Assembly (NCBI GenBank): GCA_019636565.1
Contig: JAHBXG010000003.1
Location: forward strand, 85,530-149,529
DNA length: 64,000 bases
Direction: 5' to 3'
Source: Phycisphaeraceae bacterium
GTDB taxonomy: Bacteria > Planctomycetota > Phycisphaerae > Phycisphaerales > UBA1924
The notes under the pieces are model-generated. The model saw only the letters and a program-made list of their open reading frames with translations, did not search any database and was not told the origin of the DNA. The position numbers and the translations under genes are program-made. How positions within the stretch are numbered: position 1 is the stretch's first letter; every line of letters begins with the position of its first letter. This document shows positions 17,747 through 24,999 of this stretch, piece by piece.

Positions 17747-17755
17747 ACAAAGACT

Positions 17756-18103
17756 TCAAACCTTCTGTTTCAGACCGTTTTTTCTAGTTCGAGAGATGAT
17801 TGCTCCGCAAATGCTCTTGAGTTCGGCGGCTTCGATTTGCAATGGGCCACTTTCCGAAGGAGCAAGCCACTCTCGCCGAACGCACAGTCTCAACCAGAAA
17901 CGTGACTCATTCAATTCTTTTGCAACGATGCACATCGTCTTCACAAAGTCCGCTCGACTCATGGCCTCGTCGGCCTCATACGAATTCGCTCCGACCGAGG
18001 TCCCGCAGGCGGCAATCTGATCCGCGACCCGCAGGAATCGCTTGTCGCGAACAAGTCGCTCAGCAACGTCCACCATGGCGCTGCTGAAGTCTTCGACTCG
18101 CAT
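17756..18103 (-). CDS. Four-helix-bundle protein (23S rRNA IVS / S23 family)
   Basis: A 115-residue protein from the ATG at 18103 (MRVEDFSSAMVDVAERLV). The sequence has the IVS/S23 pattern: CGTSVGANSYEADEAMSRADFVKT followed by AKELNESRFWLRL. Such proteins occur in rRNA intervening sequences and, as avd, in diversity-generating retroelements, where they bind nucleic acid as pentamers. No reverse transcriptase or variable repeat is nearby, so this is not a DGR. The frame stays open upstream through the inverted repeat, but no better start is seen. The biological role is unknown. Confidence 0.85.
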   Translation of the reverse strand: MRVEDFSSAMVDVAERLVRDKRFLRVADQIAACGTSVGANSYEADEAMSRADFVKTMCIVAKELNESRFWLRLCVRREWLAPSESGPLQIEAAELKSICGAIISRTRKNGLKQKV

Positions 18104-18146
18104 CAGGAAGGTTTGTTGCAGGCGACCCAATCGCGTTACTCCATGC

Positions 18147-18180
18147 CTTGATTTGCCATTTGCTTCTTTGCTATTTGGCC
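18147..18180. repeat. Inverted repeat, right arm of IVS-like element
   Basis: This arm ends in TGCTATTTGGCC; its reverse complement matches 17713-17746 at 31 of 34 bases. It ends 3 bp from the E1alpha stop codon. Confidence 0.85.
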
Positions 18181-18183
18181 ATT

Positions 18184-19311
18184 TCACTGATGCACAGGTT
18201 CGCCGCTCGCTAGTCCCACCTGCGTCGGATCCTGCCCCAAGCTGCTCGTTCGCGCGGTGCGCTTCTGCTTTTCCAGTTCCGGGTTGAGTGCCGCGAACGT
18301 GAAATCGAAGATGTCGTCGAACGACGGCTTCTCGATGCCCTCCGCCGTCTTCACGACTTCCGCGACTATCGCCTTGTTGCGTTCTTCCGCGGCCTTCTGC
18401 TTCGTCTCGTCCCAAAGGTCCTTGGTCTCGAGATACTTTCGAAGCCGGATGAGCGGATCGCGTCCGAGCCACGCATCCACTTCCTTTTGATCGCGGTAGC
18501 GACGTGCGTCGTCCGCGGTCGTGTGATCCGCGAGGCGGTAGGTCACGGCCTCGATAAAGGATGGACCACCGCCACCCCGAGCGCGGTCGATGCATTCTTT
18601 CGCGATCTTGTACACGCCAAGCAGGTCGTTGCCGTCCACCTGATAGGTCGGCATCTCGTAGGCGAGGGCCTTCTGAGCGACCGTCTTTGATCGCATCTGC
18701 GTTTCGCGTGGCACGCTGATCGCCCACTGATTGTTCTGGCAGATGAACACGCACGGAACCTGGAAGACGCTCGCGAAGTTCATCGCCTCGTGGAAGTCGC
18801 CCTCGCTGGTTGCGCCATCGCCGAAGTACGTGAGCGCGACTTTCGGCTCTTTTCGCATCTTGAACGCCCACGCGATGCCGGTCGCGTGGAGCATCTGCGT
18901 GCCGATTGGGATGCAGAGGGGCAACTGCTGCACGCCCTCCGGGATCTGGTTGCCGCGCTCGTCGCCCATCCAGTGGAGCAGGACGTAGTGCATCGGGAGG
19001 CCGTGCATGAAGAGCGCCGCGTTCTCGCGATAGCACGGCACGAGGAAATCCTGACCCTTTTTGGCGGCGTAGGCCGTGCCGATCGCGGCGGCTTCCTGTC
19101 CCTTGTTCTGCGGGTAGGTGCCCATGCGCCCCGAGCGCTGGAGCTTGAACGCGATCTCGTCGAGCTGGCGGCACTGCTGCATGAACTTGAAGAGTTCCAG
19201 GATCTCCTCGTCGCTCAGAGTGTTGCGCGACTGGGCGGCATCGATCACGCCTTGCTCGTCCATCACCTGGAGGTACTCGATCTCGGCTTTGTAGACGGAT
19301 TTTTTCGGCAT
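18184..19311 (-). CDS. pdhA: 2-oxoacid dehydrogenase E1 component, alpha subunit
   Basis: A 375-residue protein. The thiamine-diphosphate motif runs from GDGATSEGDFHEAMNFA to CQNN near 165-195, with KGQEAAAIG, VPCYRENAALFMHG and HATGIAWAFKMRKEPKVA also typical. The phosphorylation-loop equivalent YRLADHTTADDARRYR is present. A ribosome site GGAG lies 6 bases before the ATG. It is the first gene of the E1alpha-E1beta-E2 operon and is closest in style to Bacillus-type PdhA, although a branched-chain substrate cannot be excluded. Confidence 0.92.
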   Translation of the reverse strand: MPKKSVYKAEIEYLQVMDEQGVIDAAQSRNTLSDEEILELFKFMQQCRQLDEIAFKLQRSGRMGTYPQNKGQEAAAIGTAYAAKKGQDFLVPCYRENAALFMHGLPMHYVLLHWMGDERGNQIPEGVQQLPLCIPIGTQMLHATGIAWAFKMRKEPKVALTYFGDGATSEGDFHEAMNFASVFQVPCVFICQNNQWAISVPRETQMRSKTVAQKALAYEMPTYQVDGNDLLGVYKIAKECIDRARGGGGPSFIEAVTYRLADHTTADDARRYRDQKEVDAWLGRDPLIRLRKYLETKDLWDETKQKAAEERNKAIVAEVVKTAEGIEKPSFDDIFDFTFAALNPELEKQKRTARTSSLGQDPTQVGLASGEPVHQ

Positions 19312-19384
19312 GCATTTCTCCGCGAGAGCGACCAGAACAAGGGTAGTCGATATGCGGATTTTTCGCTCCGCGAAGTCGAGGAAT

Positions 19385-19412
19385 GAAAGAAAAAAGCCGC
19401 CTCGTGAGCGGC
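19385..19412 (-). terminator. Rho-independent terminator after acyl-CoA dehydrogenase gene
   Basis: A GCCGC/GCGGC stem with a 7-base loop (19396-19412) is followed on the minus strand by TTTTTTCTTTC. It lies about 37 bp past the acyl-CoA dehydrogenase stop codon and upstream of the E1alpha gene, so it separates two transcription units. Confidence 0.7.
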
Positions 19413-19448
19413 GAATTTCGTTACGGGGTTGATCGGATTCTTCCGCGT

Positions 19449-21449
19449 TCAGCGCGAACCCGCGTGCACGCCGCCCACCGATCCGCCAACCGTCGGCGTC
19501 CCGGGGAATTGCTTGATGCCGTCCTGCTTCATCGTGCGGCCCGTGCCCTTTGCAGTAGGCGATCGCTCGGGGATTGCGAATTCCGAATTCGGCATCGCAT
19601 CGCTGTGCTTGATCGCAGCGGCCGCCGCCGTCAGCATGGTGTCGTCGGCATTTTCGGAAAGTTCGCGGATGTTGGCATAGAAGAAAGTTTCGGCAAGGTC
19701 AAAGAAGTGGAGTGCCGCGGCACGGTCGCGATCGAACTCCGCTCCGTCGCCGCCCCGGCGCAGGTCCTGATCCAGTTTGCTGAGGGTGCAAGCAAAGGCG
19801 TGGAGCCACATGGCGTTGTCGGCAAGCCGGGCCTGCACGCACTGGCGATGAACGATTGCTTCCTCGTAGCGCTTGCTGGCGCGTTTGAACTGGTGGCTGT
19901 GCTCGCGGATCAGCCATGAAAGTCGCTGCGCCTGCGTGCGGAGCGATTCGTGCACCCGGGGAACCGCCGGGAGGCTTCGCCGAATGCCGAGGAAGATTTC
20001 AATACCCAGCGGCACAGCGGCGCGTATCAGCCTGAAGTTGGTGGAGTTCTTGAGGATGCGTCCGACGTTGGCACCGAATCCCTCATCCTTGCTCCAGCCG
20101 AGCGCGTTCTTGACGGTGAGCATGCTTTCGGCGAGCTGCTTGCCGCCGTACGCGAAGATGAACGACTGCATGACCTCGTTGGCGCCCTCAACGATCAGGT
20201 TGATGCGCGAATCGCGGAAGACGCGCTCGACCTCGTTCTCCGTCATGTAGGCCTCGCCTCCCATGATCTGAACCCCGTCGTTCACCACTCGCCAGCCCAT
20301 TTCGGAGCAGAAAACCTTGCAGATCGCCGTCTCGAGCATGATGTCTTCGTCGTGGCGATCGAGCATGCCGGTGGTCATGTAGAGCACCGAGTCCATCGCG
20401 TAGTCGTACGCCGCCATCCGCGCCAGTTTCTGCTGCACGAGTTCAAAGTCGGACAGCGGGCGTTGGAACTGGAAGCGCGTGCGGCTCCACTTGGTGGTTT
20501 GATCCCGCACCTTTCGGGCGCCGCCGATCATGCCGGCGCTCAGCGTACAGCGCCCGTAGTTCAGGCAGGTCAGCGCGATGTTGAGCCCGCGCCCTTCCTG
20601 GCCGAGCAGGTTTGCCTTCGGCACGCGCACATCGTGGAAACGAATGCGGGCCTGCCAGGTGCCGCGGATCCCGCACTTGCTGCGGTTCTTCTGGTAGATC
20701 TCGATACCGGGCATGTCGGGGTGGCAAACCAGCGCCGAGACCTTTTCTTCTTCCTTGCCGGTCTTGGGGTTGATGATTTTCTGCTTGGCCATCACGGTGA
20801 AAAGGCCGCTGATCGCGCCGCTGGTGGCCCACTTCTTTTCGCCGTTGATGACGTAGAACTCTCCGTCGGGCGTCTTTTCGCACCGGGTTTCCTGGCCGCC
20901 CGCGTCGCAACCAACGTTGGGCTCGCTCAGGCAGAATGCGCTGACCCAGTCTTTCGCCAAGTGGGGCAGCCAGCGCTTCTTCTGCTCGTCGTTACCGAAC
21001 AGCATGACGGCCTTGCAGCCGATCGACTGGTGCGCCGAGACAAGCACGGCGGTACTGCCGCAGGAGTATCCGATTCGTTCCAGCACGCGGTTGTAACTGG
21101 TGATTCCCAGGCCGAGCCCGCCGAACTCTTTCGGGATAGTCATCCCCATCACGCCGAGTTCAAACAGCCGATCGATCACCCAGCGCGGAATCTCCTGCTC
21201 CTGATCGATCTGCACCGCCGGATGCTCGTTGCGCAGATAGTCGTCCAAGCGCGCGAGCAATTGATCGCAAGCGGCGGTTTCCTTGGTTTCTGGAATCGGA
21301 TACGGGAACACCAAGTCGGTCCGCAGGTTGCCCCAGAACATGTTCTTGACGAAGCCCATCTTCGTGGGCTCCGGTCCCAGCAAGGCCTCCGCATCTTCGA
21401 TGAGTTTGCGGTCCTTGTCGGACATCTTCATCGATTTCAGGTCGGCCAT
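19449..21449 (-). CDS. Long-form acyl-CoA dehydrogenase (666 aa)
   Basis: I start at the ATG at 21449 because AGGAG lies 8 bases upstream. Residues about 90-480 are a standard flavin acyl-CoA dehydrogenase: FCLSEPNVGCDAGGQE, YVINGEKKWATSGA, GMIGGARKVRD, and IMGGEAYMTENEVERVFRDSRINLIVEGANEV at the FAD/substrate end. A C-terminal extension of more than 150 residues, largely helical, gives the VLCAD/ACAD9-like length, whereas short-chain enzymes have about 380. It oxidises acyl-CoA to enoyl-CoA, passing electrons to ETF. Beside HMG-CoA lyase and hydratases it may serve fatty- or branched-chain acids. The substrate is not decided by sequence alone. Confidence 0.88.
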   Translation of the reverse strand: MADLKSMKMSDKDRKLIEDAEALLGPEPTKMGFVKNMFWGNLRTDLVFPYPIPETKETAACDQLLARLDDYLRNEHPAVQIDQEQEIPRWVIDRLFELGVMGMTIPKEFGGLGLGITSYNRVLERIGYSCGSTAVLVSAHQSIGCKAVMLFGNDEQKKRWLPHLAKDWVSAFCLSEPNVGCDAGGQETRCEKTPDGEFYVINGEKKWATSGAISGLFTVMAKQKIINPKTGKEEEKVSALVCHPDMPGIEIYQKNRSKCGIRGTWQARIRFHDVRVPKANLLGQEGRGLNIALTCLNYGRCTLSAGMIGGARKVRDQTTKWSRTRFQFQRPLSDFELVQQKLARMAAYDYAMDSVLYMTTGMLDRHDEDIMLETAICKVFCSEMGWRVVNDGVQIMGGEAYMTENEVERVFRDSRINLIVEGANEVMQSFIFAYGGKQLAESMLTVKNALGWSKDEGFGANVGRILKNSTNFRLIRAAVPLGIEIFLGIRRSLPAVPRVHESLRTQAQRLSWLIREHSHQFKRASKRYEEAIVHRQCVQARLADNAMWLHAFACTLSKLDQDLRRGGDGAEFDRDRAAALHFFDLAETFFYANIRELSENADDTMLTAAAAAIKHSDAMPNSEFAIPERSPTAKGTGRTMKQDGIKQFPGTPTVGGSVGGVHAGSR

Positions 21450-21619
21450 GAACGTGCTCCTGTGGGGCTTTCCGGGGCCGACAAACGCCGGCGACGAACA
21501 AACCGGGGGACATGCCATTCTTTCCTCGCTTTGAGGGCGCGGAAAGGGCTAGCGATTGCCAATCTTCGGCCCATTGGAGGGCATTCGTTCCTTCGTTCGG
21601 GCGATTCGGCCGGATGCCC

Positions 21620-22537
21620 TCACTTGCTCCGCGCGAAGAACGCCTGAAGCGCCTGCTTGGCCTTGGGTGTGTGGCGTAGCCGAACCAAATGCCTCCGCTC
21701 CGCGTCTAGCGCCGCCTGATAACCTTTGGTCAATCCGGTATTCAGGCACTCGAGTACCACCTGCGATTCCTCGGTGGGTGTGAGTTCGGCCCGCATGCGG
21801 TCCATCGAAAGGAGCGTCTTGGTCGCCTGGGCAGGAGAACGCTTCCACGGGTCCAACTCGGAATAGTTCTGAACGGCAGCGGCCGCCGCGGCGGATTCGA
21901 GCCATTTCTTCGCCGTTTCCAGCAATTCAGCCTGCGTCGGCGCAACCTCGGAAAACAAGCCCGACGCGACAGCCTCCTCGAACAGCATCGGCTTGCCTTC
22001 GGCGCAAAGTCGAATGGCGTCGGCCGGGTTGTCCAGGCAGAGTGGAAAGAGGTTGGTCCCGCCCCATCCGGGGCAAAGCCCGAGCGAACACTCTGGAAGA
22101 CCGACCGGATAGGGCTTCCCCGGCTGGCCGTCGCGCAAGGCGGGAGGGGCCGCAACCAGGGCGTCGCAGTGCATCGCCAGTTCCAGCCCGCCGCCCAAGG
22201 CCGCCCCGTTGATGGCGGCGACCGTGGGGAATGGGAGCGTCGCCAGGGTCGAAAAAACCTTCTGTCCGAACGCCAAATAGCGGTCGAGCTGGTCGTCGGA
22301 CCACTCTGAAATCGTTTTCAGGTCAGCCCCGGCGACGAAAACCCGCTCGGAGGCAGAACGGACGATCATGCCCCGAATACCGCGCCCCTCCGCGCCCGCC
22401 AGTGTCGAGAGGGAGGCCTCAAGCCTTTGGAGGAGTTCCAGATCCAGGACCACGACAGGCTTTCCCGGCTGCTCGAGGGTAAGTGTGGCAAAGCCGTCGG
22501 ATCCCTTTTCGAATGGCAGGGGCAGGACGTTGCTCAA
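21620..22537 (-). CDS. Enoyl-CoA hydratase/isomerase family protein (305 aa)
   Basis: I choose TTG at 22537, since AAGGAG sits 6 bases upstream and homology begins soon after (GFATLTLEQPGKPVVVLD); the open frame to 22636 has no ribosome site. The crotonase fold is shown by FVAGADLKTISEW (oxyanion hole) and INGAALGGGLELAMHCD, followed by GLPECSLGLCPGWGGTNLFP with the catalytic acidic region. It resembles the N-terminal half of FadB/FadJ rather than small crotonases and lacks a 3-hydroxyacyl-CoA dehydrogenase half. Likely role: hydration of enoyl-CoA made by the adjacent acyl-CoA dehydrogenase. Confidence 0.85.
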   Translation of the reverse strand: MSNVLPLPFEKGSDGFATLTLEQPGKPVVVLDLELLQRLEASLSTLAGAEGRGIRGMIVRSASERVFVAGADLKTISEWSDDQLDRYLAFGQKVFSTLATLPFPTVAAINGAALGGGLELAMHCDALVAAPPALRDGQPGKPYPVGLPECSLGLCPGWGGTNLFPLCLDNPADAIRLCAEGKPMLFEEAVASGLFSEVAPTQAELLETAKKWLESAAAAAAVQNYSELDPWKRSPAQATKTLLSMDRMRAELTPTEESQVVLECLNTGLTKGYQAALDAERRHLVRLRHTPKAKQALQAFFARSK

Positions 22538-22625
22538 TGGGTGCTCCTTGTCGAAATCTGAACGAGCGTAGGAAATGAGCAGACTCCGAGTCCTCTCTCT
22601 CTCGTATTGAAACACAGAGAACCGA

Positions 22626-22657
22626 TTGACTAACAAGTGCGCTGAAGTTGGTATTCT
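22626..22657 (+). promoter_or_regulatory. Possible promoter of the zinc-ribbon gene at 22687
   Basis: A TTGACT box (22626-22631) is followed by a TATTCT-like -10 box at 22652-22657 with 20 bases between, or TGGTAT at 22649 with 17. Both lie 30-60 bp ahead of the GTG start. Weak evidence. Confidence 0.35.
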
Positions 22658-22686
22658 CTAGCCGCCTTGGGGGCGAGGACAGTCAA

Positions 22687-23466
22687 GTGTTTGACGAAAA
22701 GACCTGCGTCATTTGCGGGATAGATGTTTCCAAGAAGCGACGCGTCAAGGACAAGACCGGGCGCTATGCCTGCATGGAGTGCGCCACCCGCGAGGGCATC
22801 GATGTGCAGCAAGGAATCCACCCGGGGAGCCGCGCTGCTTCCGGGCACTCCACCGCCGCGGGGATCGACTACTTCGCCACCATGCACCAGGATTTCTGCC
22901 CGCAGTGCGGCACACTCCTGGGCAAAGACTCAACCATTTGCGTCGCGTGCAAGTTCAACACCGCGCCCCAGTCAGAACAGGGGCCCGGGGGCATGGGCGC
23001 GGACACGCTCGGCCCGATCGCACGCCGGATCACCGAGGAAGTTTCCAACTTCATACCCGGGTTCTATTTCGGCCCGCGAAACCAGTTCATCGCGTGGTGC
23101 ACGCTCTTTGTCGGCATGTGGGCGATCGGTTCGAGCAATCTGCACACGATGTACCTCTACATCGCGGCGTGGGCGCTCTTTCTACTCATGACGTACATCA
23201 TCACGATCGGCGTGACGCTCAATGACAAAAAGCCGATCTGGGCGGCCGTCGGCATCTTCGGTTTGGCATTCGTGCCCCTGAGCGTGGTGATGCCTATCTA
23301 CGGATTTTGGAAGAGCGGGCGCACCTGGTTGAAAGTGCTTTGGGTTGTCGCGATCCTCGCCCTCTTCGGCGGCACGTCGCTCTATTTCTCTATGCACAGC
23401 CACGAGTGGGAGATCGTTCAGGCCAAACTGGCGGAACTGCCGGGTCTGAAATCTGTGATGAAGTAA
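22687..23466 (+). CDS. Double zinc-ribbon, four-span membrane protein (259 aa)
   Basis: The likely start is GTG at 22687 (VFDEKTCVICG). The cytosolic N-terminus has two zinc ribbons: CVICG...YACMEC (about 6-32) and CPQCG...CVAC (about 71-90). From residue 130 there are about four hydrophobic spans (FIAWCTLFVGMWAIG, YIAAWALFLLMTYIITIG, IWAAVGIFGLAFVPLSVVM, VLWVVAILALFGG). No enzyme motif is seen. It is convergent with the hydratase gene at 23488 and otherwise isolated in its direction. Function unknown. Confidence 0.82.
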   Translation: MFDEKTCVICGIDVSKKRRVKDKTGRYACMECATREGIDVQQGIHPGSRAASGHSTAAGIDYFATMHQDFCPQCGTLLGKDSTICVACKFNTAPQSEQGPGGMGADTLGPIARRITEEVSNFIPGFYFGPRNQFIAWCTLFVGMWAIGSSNLHTMYLYIAAWALFLLMTYIITIGVTLNDKKPIWAAVGIFGLAFVPLSVVMPIYGFWKSGRTWLKVLWVVAILALFGGTSLYFSMHSHEWEIVQAKLAELPGLKSVMK

Positions 23467-23487
23467 TCGAGCTGGCCGTGCCGCCGC

Positions 23488-24246
23488 TCACGCACCGAGT
23501 TTGGCCCGCAGACGTGCCTGTGCGTCGGGCGTCGCAAGCACCGACGCGGACAGCTGCGCACCCTTCAGCACGATCGCCTCATCCAGCGATGAATCGAGCT
23601 CATTCAGCAGTTTCTTGGTTGCCGCCAACGCTTGCGGCCCCCCCGCGGCAAGCCGCCTCACGACATCATCGGTCACTCGATCGAGTTCGGCGCCGGTCTC
23701 GCACAGGACATCGATCATTCCGCAGACATGGGCCTCGCGACCGGACATCAGGCCACCGGTCAGCAGAATCTTTCGGGCGCGACCTGCCCCCACTTTCCGC
23801 ACCAGCCACGGGGCGACGACGGCCGGACAGACGCCGAGATCGACCTCGGGATAACCGAGTTTTGCGTCGGCGTGGGTGATGGCCAGATCGCAGACGCAGG
23901 AAAGGCCGCAGCCGCCCCCGATCGCCGCGCCGTTCACTTTGGCGACAACGACCATCGGCAAGGCTCGGAGCTTCACCGTGAAGAGAGCCAGCGAAGAGAG
24001 AAGTTCGAGTGCGAGGGTGCTATTGCCCAGGACGGCTTTCAGATCCATCCCCGCGCAGAAGGCCTTGCCCGCCCCGGTCACAACGAGCACGTGAGGCGAG
24101 CCCCCGCCGGATGCGCAAGGCGCCAGCGCGTCCACCGCGGCGTGCAGATCCTGGAGCAGTTCGAGCGACAGTGCGTTGCGTGCGTCGGCGCGATTGAGTG
24201 TCAGCGTTGCGACAGGTCCGGCGATGGCGAGAAGCGCGTGATTCAT
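23488..24246 (-). CDS. Enoyl-CoA hydratase (252 aa), possible methylglutaconyl-CoA hydratase
   Basis: The crotonase fold shows LTLNRADARNALS, FCAGMDLKAVLG (oxyanion hole), VNGAAIGGGCGLSCVCDLAI and LGVCPAVVAPWLVRKVG. It is the third gene of the HMG-CoA lyase-hydratase-hydratase operon, separated by 15 bp from the previous hydratase. In that context hydration of 3-methylglutaconyl-CoA, the step before HMG-CoA lyase in leucine breakdown, is plausible for this or the preceding gene; sequence alone does not say which. Confidence 0.85.
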   Translation of the reverse strand: MNHALLAIAGPVATLTLNRADARNALSLELLQDLHAAVDALAPCASGGGSPHVLVVTGAGKAFCAGMDLKAVLGNSTLALELLSSLALFTVKLRALPMVVVAKVNGAAIGGGCGLSCVCDLAITHADAKLGYPEVDLGVCPAVVAPWLVRKVGAGRARKILLTGGLMSGREAHVCGMIDVLCETGAELDRVTDDVVRRLAAGGPQALAATKKLLNELDSSLDEAIVLKGAQLSASVLATPDAQARLRAKLGA

Positions 24247-24261
24247 TGCATATTTGCCTTG

Positions 24262-24999
24262 CTAGCGAACGGTACTCCAGGCCAGAGGCAGGAGCCGCTT
24301 CTCTTCTTCCGAGCCCACGCGGGCCAACGAAACTGACAGCCCCTGGGCTGCCAGACTGATCGGCGCGATCTCGGCGAGCCAGCGCTTAGTCGCCGCCATC
24401 GCGTGCCCGGGTTTGGAAGCCAGATCGCGCGCCACTTCCAGAGCGCGACTCCGAACCGCCTCGGGGGCTTCGAGGCATTCGTGCGCGAGGCCGCACGCGA
24501 GCGCGGCCCGCCCATCGATCAGGCCATTCTCGAGTTCGCGGGCACGTGCAACGCCGTCGCCCGCGAGATTCCGCAAGAAGGGAGCGGAAACGGCAGGCGA
24601 GACCCCGAGTCGCGCGACGGGATACCCAAGTTTCGCATCGGCGTTGGTGAGAATCACATCCCCACCACCCAGAAGCGCGCAGCCCCCCGCGATCGCGGCG
24701 CCCTGGGCAGCGATCACCACGGGAATCTCCAGAACTCGGAGGGCCGCGATGCACTCGTGCAGCCCCGTGAGCAGGGCCCGCATGACGGTCCCATCGGGAG
24801 AATCCTTGCACAGCGCAAGATCAAAGCCCGCGCAGAACGCCGCCCCCTCCCCGCTCAGGAGCAGCGCCCTCGCTTCCTTCGGAATCACAGCAATCGCTGC
24901 CCGCAAGTCCGCCAGCATCTCCGGCGTAAGCGCGTTCCTCTTCTCCGGGCGCGAGAGTGTGATCTCAAATACATTGCCTTGGAGCGCCGACTTGATCAC
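24262..24999 (-). CDS. Enoyl-CoA hydratase/isomerase (245 aa)
   Basis: A second crotonase-fold protein: ITLSRPEKRNALTPEML, FCAGFDLALCKDSPDG, AAQGAAIAGGCALLGGGDVIL and LGVSPAVSAPFLRNLAG. It starts at GTG overlapping the stop of HMG-CoA lyase by 4 bp (GTGA), so it is translationally coupled. The residues usually acting as paired catalytic glutamates are not both evident, so the exact reaction (hydratase, isomerase or a degenerate paralogue) is open. Confidence 0.84.
   Translation of the reverse strand: MIKSALQGNVFEITLSRPEKRNALTPEMLADLRAAIAVIPKEARALLLSGEGAAFCAGFDLALCKDSPDGTVMRALLTGLHECIAALRVLEIPVVIAAQGAAIAGGCALLGGGDVILTNADAKLGYPVARLGVSPAVSAPFLRNLAGDGVARARELENGLIDGRAALACGLAHECLEAPEAVRSRALEVARDLASKPGHAMAATKRWLAEIAPISLAAQGLSVSLARVGSEEEKRLLPLAWSTVR

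Larger units (their letters stand above)
17713..18180 (-). mobile_element. IVS-like element: inverted repeats around a four-helix-bundle gene
   Basis: A 468-bp unit bounded by 34-bp inverted repeats (17713-17746 and 18147-18180) that match at 31 of 34 positions. Each arm contains two CAAATGGCAAA/G-type units, making the ends AT-rich against the GC-rich host. The single gene inside encodes a 23S-IVS/S23-type four-helix bundle. The right end lies 3 bp beyond the E1alpha stop codon and the left end 14 bp before the E1beta start, so it splits the operon without breaking a gene. In RNA the arms would pair and enclose the gene, the architecture known from rRNA intervening sequences. Confidence 0.8.

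Noticed and set aside
17756..18103. Four-helix-bundle gene as a diversity-generating retroelement accessory (avd)
   Set aside because: No reverse transcriptase, template repeat or variable repeat within the window; the inverted-repeat setting fits an IVS-type element better.
19950..21647. 565-residue plus-strand frame opposite the acyl-CoA dehydrogenase
   Set aside because: The opposite strand carries a textbook acyl-CoA dehydrogenase; this frame has no recognisable domain.
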